The notes: generated from the sequence alone by a model not told the origin. DNA of 43,728 nucleotides from Welwitschia mirabilis (GCA_051453625.1 JBOZIK010000001.1:55519076-55562803), one strand, 5' to 3'; numbered from the stretch's first letter, positions 22,384 to 32,030 are shown. Numbers and translations: made by a program.

Positions 22384-23430
22384 ATGAATGTACCACTGGA
22401 GAGTGTTGCTCCCATGGAGGAAAAAACATCCGTAAATGAAATTCTTGTAGAAAGAAGAAGGAATTTGCAATTAAAGGGTGAATCCATTGATGATAAGAAA
22501 TCTTTACATGAAAATTTTACTCAAATAATGAAGAGTATACTTATTCATGAAATTATGGCTGAAAGAAAAAGGAACTTGTCTTCAAAAGATGTTGAAACTA
22601 AGAATTAGACCCCTTGATCTTTGCAATTACCTTATTTATCCCTCTTTCTTCTTTTTAACCTTCTTTTAATAATGATGATGATCCTTAATGTTTTAGAATT
22701 GCTTCATCCTTTAGAAAAGCTTTTTACAATTGTTTTGGCAAACCCCAACCACCTTCCATAGAGATATCTAAAGAAGATGTAGATTCCCTATAATAATCTC
22801 TTTACCAACGTATACAACAAAGTGAAAATTTTAACAAGAATATGGATAGATCAGTAGAAGTTATCACATAAATCTATGAAAGAAAGCAACATTCTCAAAC
22901 CTATCCCACTATGTCTACTACATCCCACCTTAAGAGTGAATAAGAAAATGTTAAAATTTCTAGTAGCAACAATTCTTGCTTAGAAGATGATGAGATAGAA
23001 ATAAGAAATGAGATTTTAGAGCAATTTTTCATTTACTACACTCTAGAAGAGAAGAAAAGTGAGGATAGTAAAGATTTAACTCAACAAATAGACGATAATG
23101 ATGTCAATGATGAGGATGGTATAGAAATACTAGATCATATCCCCAATCTCCATATGTTTTTAGAATGTGATGGAAAAGAAGTGTCAACTCAAGAAAAATA
23201 AAAACGTTCCAACACATGATTAAGATGACAAGTGCATTTCTCTTTATGAATTTATCAAGGAATCCAACAACTTAGAAAATGATAATAATACTCAACAAAA
23301 AAATGACGATTACAATGAAGAATAGGAAGATATAATTGATGATAATGATGAAAAAATTGAAGAAAGCATTTAAGAAAGTAATGAGATGAAAAGCAATAAT
23401 GAAGAACCCATGGAGATTCAGTAAACTTAA
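22384..23430 (+). pseudogene. broken acidic reading frame, unrecognised (possibly gag-like)
   Basis: A clean 74-codon frame starts at 22384 (MNVPLESVAPMEEK) and contains an internal repeat: NEILVERRRNL and HEIMAERKRNL, 37 residues apart. After its stop, other frames continue with coding-like composition. Examples are a Ser/Lys segment KAFYNCFGKPQPPSIEISKE near 22715-22770 and an Asp/Glu/Asn-rich stretch near 22990-23200 (LEDDEIEIRNEILEQFF, QQIDDNDVNDEDGIEILDH). A further acidic tail (NDDYNEE, EDIIDDNDEKIEES) is at 23300-23370. Several stops break it. Its position about 380 bp after the leader motif fits a retroelement gag, but no zinc knuckle or capsid motif is visible. A dead cellular gene is also possible. 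Confidence 0.35.
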
Positions 23431-24527
23431 TGGAGGATAGACTTGTTTCTTCTAATGCAACAACCCAACCTGAAGAGTTTACTGATGTTTCTCCATTCCT
23501 TACACTTGTGCTTTCATGTCAAGTCCCAAATAACATCCTTTCTTTTATGTCTTAATAATGCTTTGCCATGTCTTCCCTTTGAACATTCACATAAATCTCA
23601 AAACCACATCCATTTCCTTGTTTTCAATGAAACCCATAACTTTTAGGAGTTTATTCCTAATGTTTCTAAATCTCTTTCTCTTAAAACTCCATGTAATACT
23701 CAAAGTAACATCCTTCCCTGTCCTGCCAAGTCCACTTTATCTTATGCCTTTAATGAAAACTCTTTTTAATGGTATGACTTGGGGGCTCTTCCATGCTTAG
23801 AGATAAATCTTAAGGAGCTTCTTAAGGATGTTAAACCTACCCTAATCAATCACCCTAATCTTTGAATGAAATCTATGTTTTGAATTCTTTATACCGTGAG
23901 TTTAATGAGAGATTGTTTTTCATGAAATATATGAATTATTTATCTCTTATGTTACTAATAAATTTTGTGGATCCGAAGAATTATTTAGTTGCATTATTCA
24001 TTATCAATTAATTCCTCAAAAAAATGCATGCATACCCTTTATGATTTATGAGTTAGTTTTCATATGATTTAGTTCTTATTTTTTTTGAAAAACGTATAGT
24101 GCAATAACTACGTTGGAATATCTATCTTTTTGGCATATGGATAAATCCAAAGCAAAGGAACTACATTCTACTTGCAGCAATTGATTGAGTGAAGCCTCAT
24201 TTCTTGAAGAGATGTCCACCACTTATCCTCAGGTGAATGTAATTATTCAAATAGTTTCTTTTTTACATCTATTAACTTGATTTTACTTCAGTATTTCATC
24301 ATCTAGTATGTTTAAGCATTTCAGGCTTTTACAATTTATGGGTGATTAATTGGATTTTAGCTAAAAGGCATTCAAACTCCTATAACTCTCATTCTAAGAG
24401 AGGAAAATGTGCTTAATTAAGTTATTCAAATGATCTGCTTTATCTCTTCCTCAACTTCATGTTTACTAAGGCTACAAGTTATTAGTACTTTGATAATGTA
24501 TAAGAGTCTTTTCATATTTGTAAACCA
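23431..24527. other. unassigned, short frames only
   Basis: Frames at 23443-23646 and 23558-23800 overlap and look like shadows. Around 23850-24070 a partly open stretch (REFNERLFFMKYMNYLSL, FVDPKNYLVALFI) has coding-like character without an identifiable family. Confidence 0.3.
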
Positions 24528-24605
24528 AAAAAAAAAAGAAAAAGAAGAAGAAGAAGAAGAAAGAAAAGAAAACTAAAAAAAGAGAGAAATAAAAATAAAA
24601 ATTGA
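24528..24605 (+). repeat. purine-rich A/GAA microsatellite
   Basis: An A-run is followed by AAGAAGAAGAAGAAGAAGAA and further A/G-rich sequence ending in AAATAAAAATAAAAA. Confidence 0.85.
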
Positions 24606-25575
24606 AATATCAATGCATATTATCAAATCACTTTTGATAATTGCTCCTAATCTATCTTAGGGATTACCACATCGGGGGTAAAGTTACTTAACAACCTATG
24701 TTCTATTTGATGAGTTTTACCACTTGTGATAAAAGCAAGGTCAATGGTTCAGAAATGAGTACTCTATAATTGGAGGAATCCAACATAAAAAAAGGTCCAC
24801 CTTGAAGTGTGTCATGATTATCACATTATCAAGTATTATTAATTTTCAACCATCTTTTAAGTTGATGTTAAGATTATAGCTATGATATGTCAAATTTAAT
24901 TAGTAGATTATCATTTTTATTCATGATATTTAAATAGAACCATAATGTTTTACTAATTAAGAATCATGTATCTTTAATTGGAAATGAGAGACTATTAGTA
25001 GGTGATCAATTTCAAGTAAAATATTTTCTAATGTAATGTGTTTGTTTCTATTCATTAAGCTAGATAATTTCAAAGTCATTAACTGTACTTTTTCTATTTA
25101 TCATGCCAAAGCATTAGAGGAAAAAACTTGATATTTTGAAACATATTTGCATTTCTCTTTCTTTCAAATAAATTATTGGTATCTGAGAGATTAGGATTAA
25201 GGATCTAAGTAGTTCAATGTTTGTTTTCATGATGTTTCAGCTTACTGTCTTTTACTTTCTTATTTTATGTTTGTGTTTTCCCTTCTTAGATTGCACTTTT
25301 TATTTTACATGCTTTGAAACTTTCAACGTACTACTTCTGATCATTACAAGTAAACTTATTTAAAATTCGGGATGATGTTATCTACTTCATGGGGATGAAA
25401 TCTTTGGAATTGTCAAAAGATTAGCTTTAGAATGATTTTTTTTACTAAAATTAAAACGATTCTTCTGAATTCAATTTATATCTTTCTCATGATGTTTAAT
25501 TTAAAAAAAATCTTTTCATATGCTAAAATGAAATACACTCTATGTTTAACAATGTAAGATCCTTTATACTTAAGT
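24606..25575. other. unassigned AT-rich DNA
   Basis: No recognisable feature. Confidence 0.4.
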
Positions 25576-26031
25576 GTTATTTTTCATTCCTTTTCCAATT
25601 TGGCTCGCTTCTATTGTTTTTTGATTTCTTTATCAGGAACTGACATATGTCTTGGTTGCTTTGCATTTAAGTCTCCATGAATATCTTAAGAGTGTCTTTC
25701 AAGAAAGGTGAAGAGGATTTTTAATTGTTAAAAGATAGAGGATATTAGTCAAATGATGAAGGATACGACAAAGAATACGAAACGTATTAATTAAATAATG
25801 AAGGATATGGATTAGGAGATAAAGGAAATCGATAAGGTGATAAGGGATAAGGGCTATGAAGGATGGTGGAAGGTATGGATTTATAATTCTCTTAGTAAGG
25901 GTCTAATTTATGTGCAGTAGGATGTTGAAGAAAACATAATAAAAATGAGCCAAATCGAAAACATGGGTAATATGTTATTTTTCATCCCTTTTTCAATGTG
26001 GCTCGCTTCTATTCTTTGTTGATTTCTTTAC
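25576..26031 (+). repeat. pair of direct repeats of about 58 bp, 398 bp apart
   Basis: Copy 1 is 25576-25634 and copy 2 is 25974-26031. Both read GTTATTTTTCAT, a T/C stretch, TGGCTCGCTTCTATT and TTGATTTCTTTA with a few substitutions and a one-base indel. The interval between them is purine-rich with a degenerate GATAAGG/GAAGGATA pattern (25735-25875). They may bound a small inserted unit, but no inverted ends are seen. Confidence 0.6.
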
Positions 26032-26081
26032 TTTCTACTTTAAAATGAGGCATGCATAATATGTTATAAAGTCTACAAGGT

Positions 26082-27115
26082 TTATGCAGCTCTTGTGCAT
26101 TGAAAGTCAATGTTAAGAAGACTAAGATGATGATTAGGGATACTTGAAACACTAGGAATAAATTTCAATTTAACAACTAGAAAATAGAGATAGTTGACTC
26201 TTTTCATCATTTGGGTCTGTAGTGTAAATCCAAGTACAAGTAGAGTGAATCTGTTAAAGAAAGAATTACTATAGGTGTAAAAGCTTTTTATGCTTTTAAG
26301 AGTAACTATCAAAGATGAGGCATTTGGACTTAGAAGGTTAAGGAGTAAAATTTTCAAATTATCATCTATCTCAAAACCCTTTATCGGTGCATTGTTTAGG
26401 GTCTTGGTCTCTTTAACAAAGATTGAAACAACATTGAAAGAGTGTAAAAGCTATTTCTAAGACATGAGATAAAAGCAGATCCAAAAACACCATATCATAT
26501 CTCGCTACTAGAATCTAACCTAGTACCAATGGAAGCTGAAACACCTTGTCAATTTATTGCTTACAGTCAAAGCTAAAAGAATTAGATGATAATAAATACT
26601 CAGGTTGGTTTCATCAAGGTTTGAAATTGCTTAAAAAGTAAAATATTATACTTAATGAAGTTATAGATAATCCTAGAAATATTTGCACTATAGTCAAGAC
26701 AAAGTTCATCAATAAATTTCATTCTACTCTTGAAGGCAAGAAGAAATTTTATCTTTTATACATCAAAGAATATTAGCTATAAGATGAAGCAACCTATCTT
26801 ATACCCAAGATCTCGCTTTAGATCGTATTCTTATTAATGGATTTAGGTTAAGTTCTCGCCGTTTGAAGATCAAGACTAGCAAAGAGATTAAATACCTAAG
26901 AATAAACAAAAATATTGGGTGTGTACTTTAAAATCTATGGAAGATAACATGTGCTTCTTAATTATCTTACTATTAAAAGCCAAATAAAAAATTACAATAA
27001 AAAACTTATAAAAACTTTTTCAAATATACTTTATTATCAAGGATCATTTTATTTATTGAATCAATTTTAGAGTTTCATGAGCTATATCTCAGCACTATTG
27101 AACAAATCCTATAGG
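26082..27115 (+). mobile_element. RTE-type LINE remnant, C-terminal part of the RT protein
   Basis: Several frames on the + strand give the tail of a plant RTE-clade LINE protein. LKVNVKKTKMM at about 26100 matches LxVNxxKTKVM. EIVDSFHHLGL at about 26190-26220 matches the Y-x-YLG strand after the thumb. ERV(stop)KLFLRHEIKAD and KTPYHISLLESNLVPMEAET at about 26437-26545 match the segment that reads IEKIQKxFL, TPYPILLxExGLxPIE in plant RTEs. Later FRLSSRRLKIKT (about 26840) and SNILYYQGSFYLLNQF (about 27015-27070) match the end of the family. Stops and frame changes show it is dead. It is 5'-truncated, since no catalytic box precedes it, which is usual for LINE insertions. It ends about 160 bp before the TATA box of the next gene. 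Confidence 0.65.
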
Positions 27116-27275
27116 TCTTTAGGCATGTTATAATCTATGTATTACGTGTATATTTTTTGCCTTACGTATTTTTTGAGGAGATCCAGGAGTTCCGAAGCAA
27201 AGTTACCCATGTCCGTCAGTTCGCGTTGTCGTCTTTCAATTTGTATTGTGACGCTACAGAGTCTCTTTCTCATCC

Positions 27276-27284
27276 TATATAAAA
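27276..27284 (+). promoter_or_regulatory. TATA box of the RRM gene
   Basis: TATATAAAA in the context CCTATATAAAAGG, 95 bp before the start codon. A start of transcription near 27306-27312 would give a 5' leader of about 70 nt. The local rise in GC begins here. Confidence 0.75.
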
Positions 27285-27315
27285 GGCTGTTGGCCCGGCG
27301 GCGGTGGTGCAATTG

Positions 27316-27362
27316 TAGGGTTCTTACCTTAACAATCCCCCTTCCCCGCAATTCTAGGGTTC
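27316..27362 (+). promoter_or_regulatory. two TAGGGTTC motifs in the presumed 5' leader
   Basis: TAGGGTTC occurs at 27316-27323 and again at 27355-27362, just before the start codon. They match the core of the plant telo-box (AAACCCTA) in reverse orientation, which is common in 5' regions of highly expressed translation and RNA-binding genes. A C/T-rich tract (CCCCCTTCCCC) lies between them. Confidence 0.5.
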
Positions 27363-27378
27363 TGAGTTTTTGGCTAAC

Positions 27379-28731
27379 ATGACAGACGCCCAAGAACAGA
27401 AGAAGCGAAAGCTCTCTTCCGACGAAGAAGAAGAAAAAGAAGATGCACAGAAATGTCTTCCCCAGATCGCAGAAGAAGATGTGCCAAAGATCTTAGAACC
27501 GTTGACACAGCAAGAACTTCTTGAGGTCGCCAAATATGCCTCAACAAAGCACGCAGATGTTCTCGAACAAGTCCGTAAGATCGCAGACAGAGATGTCTCG
27601 CGGCGCAAGATTTTCGTCAGGGGTTTGGGATACTCTGCCACCAAAGAACAAGTCAATGAAGTCTTCGGAAGCTTCGGCGAAATCGAAGAAACGAACGTTC
27701 CCGCAGATAAAACCTCAGGAAAAAGCAAGGGTTACGCCTTCGTTACCTACAAACATGTTGACAGTGCTCTGTGCGCGCTGAAATTGCCTAACAAAACCGT
27801 GGATGGAAAAGCCGTTGCCTGCAACTTCGCCTCCGAAGGACCAAAGCAGCAAGCGACACAGAATCAGCAATCTCAAACGCAGTTTCAGTTTCCGCAGTCC
27901 TTTTTTCCTGGAACCCTAAACCCTGGCGCAGCAAATCCTAACCCTAATGCATTAGTTGCTTCTTCCGACGCGAGCAAAGTCACGGACAGTGATGTTTCTC
28001 GTCGCAAGATCTATATCAAGGGTTTGGGACATGATACGACGAAGGAGGCCATCATCGAAGTCTTTGGGAAGTCGGGCGAAATTGAAGAAACGAATCTTCC
28101 GATCGATAAAACCACTGGAAAGAACAAAGGTTATGCGTTTGTTACGTATAAAACTGTCGATTCTGCCATCAATGCTCTCAGGGAACCAAGCAAAATGATA
28201 GATGGCTGTAAAACGTATTGCAATCTCGCTGTAGTAGGCTCTCGGCAGACTCTTTATACTGAACAACTGCAACAACTTCAGCAGCAACAACTTCAGCAAC
28301 AGCAGCAGCTTCTTCAGCAGCAGCAGCAACAACTTCAGCAGAGCTTGGCCGTTACAGCAAATCCACTTCAACCAAACAATGGGTATCCTTTTCCGCAGAG
28401 CAATGTGACAGGCCTTTCAGCAGGATACATGGGTACCGGTGCCTTGACTGGACTTCCCGGCGCCTTCAATTCCACTGCTTTAGCCACTGCAGCTTTTGGG
28501 AATTATAATTTGACTGATACTACTGCACTTTCAAGTTTGCCTCGAGACACTTCGCCAGCAATCAGTCTGCCTTACCATTCAGCTGCAGGAACTGATGTAG
28601 GCAAAGATTTGTTGCTTCAGGGCCTCACATCCAGGCCTGATTCAGTTTCTTCTCTGTACGGAGGCCAAGCTTACGGGGGAGGAGTTGCATCCCTTTATGG
28701 CACTAATGCGTCCAGATTCTTGCCTGGTTAG
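27379..28731 (+). CDS. UBA2: two-RRM, glutamine-rich RNA-binding protein, UBA2/AKIP1-like hnRNP
   Basis: Intact single-exon frame of 450 residues. The start is ATG at 27379 (MTDAQEQKKRK); an in-frame TTG lies nine bases upstream and is not used. Order: acidic/basic N-terminus (residues 1-25); helix-forming ILEPLTQQELLEVAKYAS (38-55), which matches the LLEPFSKEQLVELL region before RRM1 in UBA2 proteins; RRM1 (about 76-152) with RNP2 KIFVRGLG (77-84) and RNP1 KGYAFVTY (117-124); a Gln/Pro/Asn linker; RRM2 (about 209-285) with RNP2 KIYIKGLG (210-217) and RNP1 KGYAFVTY (250-257); a Gln run (296-321); and a Gly/Ala/Tyr-rich tail ending FLPG. UBA2 proteins are nuclear, bind U-rich 3' UTRs and act with UBP1 in mRNA stabilisation and in wounding or ABA responses; that role is by family. 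Odd point: RRM2 is nearly a copy of RRM1 (63% identical), whereas usual UBA2 proteins have a divergent RRM2, so it may be a distinct branch. GC is far above the flanks. Confidence 0.88.
   Translation: MTDAQEQKKRKLSSDEEEEKEDAQKCLPQIAEEDVPKILEPLTQQELLEVAKYASTKHADVLEQVRKIADRDVSRRKIFVRGLGYSATKEQVNEVFGSFGEIEETNVPADKTSGKSKGYAFVTYKHVDSALCALKLPNKTVDGKAVACNFASEGPKQQATQNQQSQTQFQFPQSFFPGTLNPGAANPNPNALVASSDASKVTDSDVSRRKIYIKGLGHDTTKEAIIEVFGKSGEIEETNLPIDKTTGKNKGYAFVTYKTVDSAINALREPSKMIDGCKTYCNLAVVGSRQTLYTEQLQQLQQQQLQQQQQLLQQQQQQLQQSLAVTANPLQPNNGYPFPQSNVTGLSAGYMGTGALTGLPGAFNSTALATAAFGNYNLTDTTALSSLPRDTSPAISLPYHSAAGTDVGKDLLLQGLTSRPDSVSSLYGGQAYGGGVASLYGTNASRFLPG
28265..28342 (+). repeat. CAG/CAA trinucleotide run coding for polyglutamine
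   Basis: Codons for residues 296-321 of the RRM protein are almost all CAG or CAA, broken by Leu codons (CTT). The mixture of CAG and CAA indicates an established tract, though slippage-prone length variation is possible. The antisense Leu-rich frame over it is an artefact. Confidence 0.9.
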
Positions 28732-28748
28732 ACTCTTTGTCGCCTCAG

Positions 28749-29450
28749 GTAAGATCCTGTCATTCTTTTTGAATTTATACATACCACTGGCGTAGGTTGC
28801 ATTTGTTGCAGACCTTTGTTTTCCCAAGGTTCTACTTGCCATTTTTAAGAGCAAACTTAGCTTATTCTTTATGAAGAGACTACATACTCTGATTGAATCT
28901 CCCAATTTTGTGCTCTTAAGTTCGGTAAGTTGCTCAAGGGTTTTTGCTATATTCATTTGGTCGTATATCATGATGTAGCTAAGAATTTGCTCATGCGTTA
29001 GCTACATTAGGTGTGTGATGCGTTTACTTTGATTCAGAAGTTACGTGTTGGGTTCATTTACACTCAGATGAAAGGAATGATCTCCATAAGAGAATAAGGA
29101 GATGAATATTAGTCGAAAGATGGTTTAGGCAAATGCTATTTAGAATAGGGATATCACATATAGGAAGAATAGTGTCAATTTAACCCAAAAACCTGGAGCG
29201 AAAATAAAGAAGAGCAAGAGGTCAAAATATATGGCAGCTGTGGAGTGCTGACAAGGAAAAATAAACTGAGATAAAGCTAGAATGTTTCTTTACAGTCAAA
29301 ATAGGGATATCACATATATGAAATGTTCGCTGTCACGTTTTCCCTTTTATTGTAAGAAAGCATATTTACTTGTTAATTGGGTTAACCTTTTGATGTTTTA
29401 CCTACAGTTATTTGCTTTGATTGTTATTCATTTGTTAATTGTTTCTTCAG
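28749..29450 (+). other. predicted 3' UTR intron 1 of the RRM gene
   Basis: Seventeen bases after the TAG stop the sequence reads CAG|GTAAGA, a near-perfect 5' splice site (GT at 28749). Beyond it the sequence turns T-rich. The best acceptor is TTTCTTCAG|GC ending at 29450 after a T-rich tract, giving a 702-nt intron. A second acceptor, ATTTCAG|GA, ends at 29543. The junction would lie under 50 nt from the stop codon, so splicing here should not by itself trigger nonsense-mediated decay. Introns and alternative splicing in the 3' UTR are, as I recall, known for Arabidopsis UBA2 genes. Confidence 0.65.
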
Positions 29451-29845
29451 GCCAAGGGCTTGGTTGATGCTGTGGATTCATTCTAAAATTGTCCTTGTTT
29501 TTACTTTTGTCTAATTTCGTCCTTTGACATTTTATCATTTCAGGATTGAAATTAAGAACCTCTGAGTAATTTGTGTTTAGCAAGGAACTCTTTCTCAATG
29601 TTTTGGAGATGCTTGATAGACTGGAGATCTAGGAATTGTAATTGGTGTCAGAGAGAAGAACCTGACGTTGCTTTTTGGTACATTTGTGTTTTTGTTCTTA
29701 TCTTCATGGTGGTTGCTTTTTTTTCACATGTAGTGGCATTGCTTAATGCACTGTCATTGCCTGTATTATAAATGGGTCTCATTTGGTTCCTTCTATACTA
29801 TTTTTGGACCACTGGAACTGATTTCCATGGTTCCAGTATGAATAG

Positions 29846-30016
29846 GTACGTCTAGGCTCCTGCTGCTCAAATATGTCAAGGGTTCAGTGACATCTTTTTG
29901 GTTTATATTTTTAATAGATAATCATTTGTTAGTTATGTTTGTTATGACTTTGTTATGACATTCAATATATGAAATTTCTATCACATTTAGCATGAATATC
30001 AGTTTTTTTTTGGCAG
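29846..30016 (+). other. possible second 3' UTR intron
   Basis: Donor ATAG|GTACGT at 29846 and acceptor TTTTTTTTTGGCAG ending at 30016 would remove 171 nt. Both sites are good matches, but without transcript data use is uncertain. It would lie over 50 nt past the stop, so a spliced product could be a decay substrate. Confidence 0.35.
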
Positions 30017-30328
30017 GTATATTTATTTGGACTTTTAAATGATTGATATTTAGTCATTTATTTTTTGGAGTCTTATTTGATTTTGTTTATTATTCTTGGT
30101 GCATTGCTTTCTCTTTGTCTACCTAAACAGCTATGTGTGCTGTATCTGCTTGTGTTTGAAATTTTCTTTTGTGATATCTGGTTGTTCTTATGCTTGAAAC
30201 ATCTCATTTCTGAAAATAAAGAGGCTTCCAAAACATATGAGGAAGTTTGTAAATCTTATATTGAAAAGTGAATGTTGTTGGCAGAAAAACCTCCTGTTTT
30301 TTTAACCATGATGGTGGAATTGCACTGT

Positions 30329-30431
30329 GTAAGTGAATTGTAGCTTCTGAATTCTGTTTTTGAATTGCTCGGGACATATGCTTTTTCTGAACGAAAACAT
30401 GCTGCTAATGACATCTGTTTTCATGTTTCAG
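30329..30431 (+). other. possible third 3' UTR intron
   Basis: Donor CTGT|GTAAGT at 30329 and acceptor CATGTTTCAG ending at 30431 (103 nt); another acceptor CTTTTAG ends at 30540. An AATAAA at 30215-30220 is an alternative end signal upstream. The overall transcript end is undetermined. Confidence 0.3.
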
Positions 30432-30659
30432 ATATATGTGATTTTTCTTTCCAACATCTGCTCAAATATTTGTCAAGCAATAATGAATATAATTAAAAAC
30501 TTGCAAGCCACTATCTGTTGGATTGTCATCATTCTTTTAGGTATTTTGACATTATGATTCTTAAATTCAAATGATTGTGTGGTGTATTTGTTGTTAGGTT
30601 TGAGATAGCATTGTATTCATTGTTAGCTTTGATATAGCATTATCAAGCTAATAGATTGT

Positions 30660-31689
30660 ATTTCATTTATTCTATTTCCATTATGCTTAACTTCATCGTC
30701 GAGTTTATGCTTATTGTCATCATTGATAATTTGATAACAAGGGGAAGCCCTTCATCGCGATGTGAATTTGATATTGAATAACACAAAATTGTTATTAAAG
30801 CTTCATTGGATCACTATCAGCATGTTAGAAATCACAGGGCACTTATGATTCATGAACAGACACATCCCAGATGTTTAAATGCCATAATTTAGTTACCATC
30901 CATCATCTAAAGGATTAGAGCAAAGTGTTCTGCCCTAGCAGTTTTGATAAAGGAAACTGCATACCCAGCAAGAGAAATCAGAATATCTTGCTCACATCTT
31001 GTGTCAGCATTCCGTAAAGTCTTTGATAGAGGCAGGCATAAACGGTTGATGAATCATGCGTTCTGGATCGGAAAAGCCCATAAGATCGCAACTGGATCCA
31101 TGTGACAACATTTTTAGTTATATTATTGGATATATATACGTTTTTAGCAGCTCTAGTGATCAAATAACAATTAGCACATTGCTAGGGTAGATGCATAAGG
31201 GAAGTGATGAAACTCGTGAAAGGGAAAAGCACTTGACAAGTGTTGCATTGTACTTGCTTATATAGCTTCGCAAATAAAGTTGATGGTTCTTTAAAATTTC
31301 AGAGTGCCTTTGGTTCCCTTTTTTCAAATAAGGTTGAAATGTGGTGTGAGAAAAATATATAAACAAAAAGCCAAATGAAGGTATGTTTGCACCCTTACTT
31401 TGATAATTGCAGCCAAACATCAGCGTGGTTCATGAGTCAAATGAAGCCTTGATTGTGAATTTTGAAGAAACTAAGATTATGGAGAATCATAGCAAAAGGT
31501 ACGTTCAAAACTAGTATCTACAAGTGTAGAAACTATCCTCAAATTAAAACTATGCTGATGTTTGTTTGTGAGAGTTTGTCACCAAAGTACAACAGTAAAT
31601 GTAGAAAAACTAGGGTCTAGAAAGTCCTCTTGTGGATAGTCTCTTGTTAGGATTGTTGTGAATGTTTATTCCTCTGGAATGTTTTTTAG
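30660..31689. other. unassigned downstream of the RRM gene
   Basis: No conserved coding or RNA gene recognised. Minus-strand frames at 30978-31163 and 31160-31420 are not recognisable. Confidence 0.4.
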
Positions 31690-32030
31690 GCTTATGTATG
31701 GAAGCCAAACTGAGAGTTTTCGGGGAAGAAAGGCACATGTCTTATGCTTGCAAGAAATCAAAATTCAAAGTCTTAGTTTCAATGGAATAGGTTGGGTAAT
31801 TTTGATTCCATATAGTTTGAGAAGAAACGAGGGTTTGCAAATGACCTTGGGTTGTTGATGTTCAGTTTATTAGGTAATTTCGGGTTGTTAAGATGAGGAC
31901 TTTTGTGCTGCACCAACATGTACATCCAAATGTCTTATTGAACATTGGTTTTGGATTATGTGAAAAGATGGAGGTGGATATTTCCAATGTTTATCTTCCA
32001 CTAAGGAGAGAGAAAACAGTAATCTCGTAG
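31690..32030 (+). mobile_element. LINE endonuclease remnant
   Basis: The frame 31658-31858 contains HVLCLQEIKIQSLSF, matching the first strand of the APE-type endonuclease of plant L1 elements (D-xx-LQETK, with the catalytic Glu). About 240 bases on, in another frame, VDISNVYLPLRREK matches the later NVYAP/NVYGP strand. Frame changes and stops make it inactive. No RT follows downstream in recognisable form, so this is a 3'-broken or heavily decayed copy. It points opposite to the LINE RT remains at 36-37 kb, so the two are separate insertions. Confidence 0.45.

Noticed and set aside
27370-27378. Upstream in-frame TTG as start of the RRM protein
   Set aside because: Plant genes start at ATG; the ATG at 27379 is the first in the leader and fits the family N-terminus.
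27142-27728. Antisense frames over the RRM promoter and gene start (27142-27393, 27354-27728)
   Set aside because: They overlap the TATA box, leader and coding region on the other strand and show no homology; they are shadows of a GC-richer region.
27952-28371. 139-codon antisense frame with a leucine run
   Set aside because: The Leu run is the reverse reading of the CAG/CAA glutamine tract.
28642-28971. 109-codon antisense frame over the 3' end of the RRM gene
   Set aside because: No recognisable domain; it spans the coding end and the predicted 3' UTR intron.
29282-30557. Short + frames downstream of the RRM gene (29282, 29571, 30065, 30360)
   Set aside because: They lie in the predicted 3' UTR and introns, are T-rich and have no recognisable domain.
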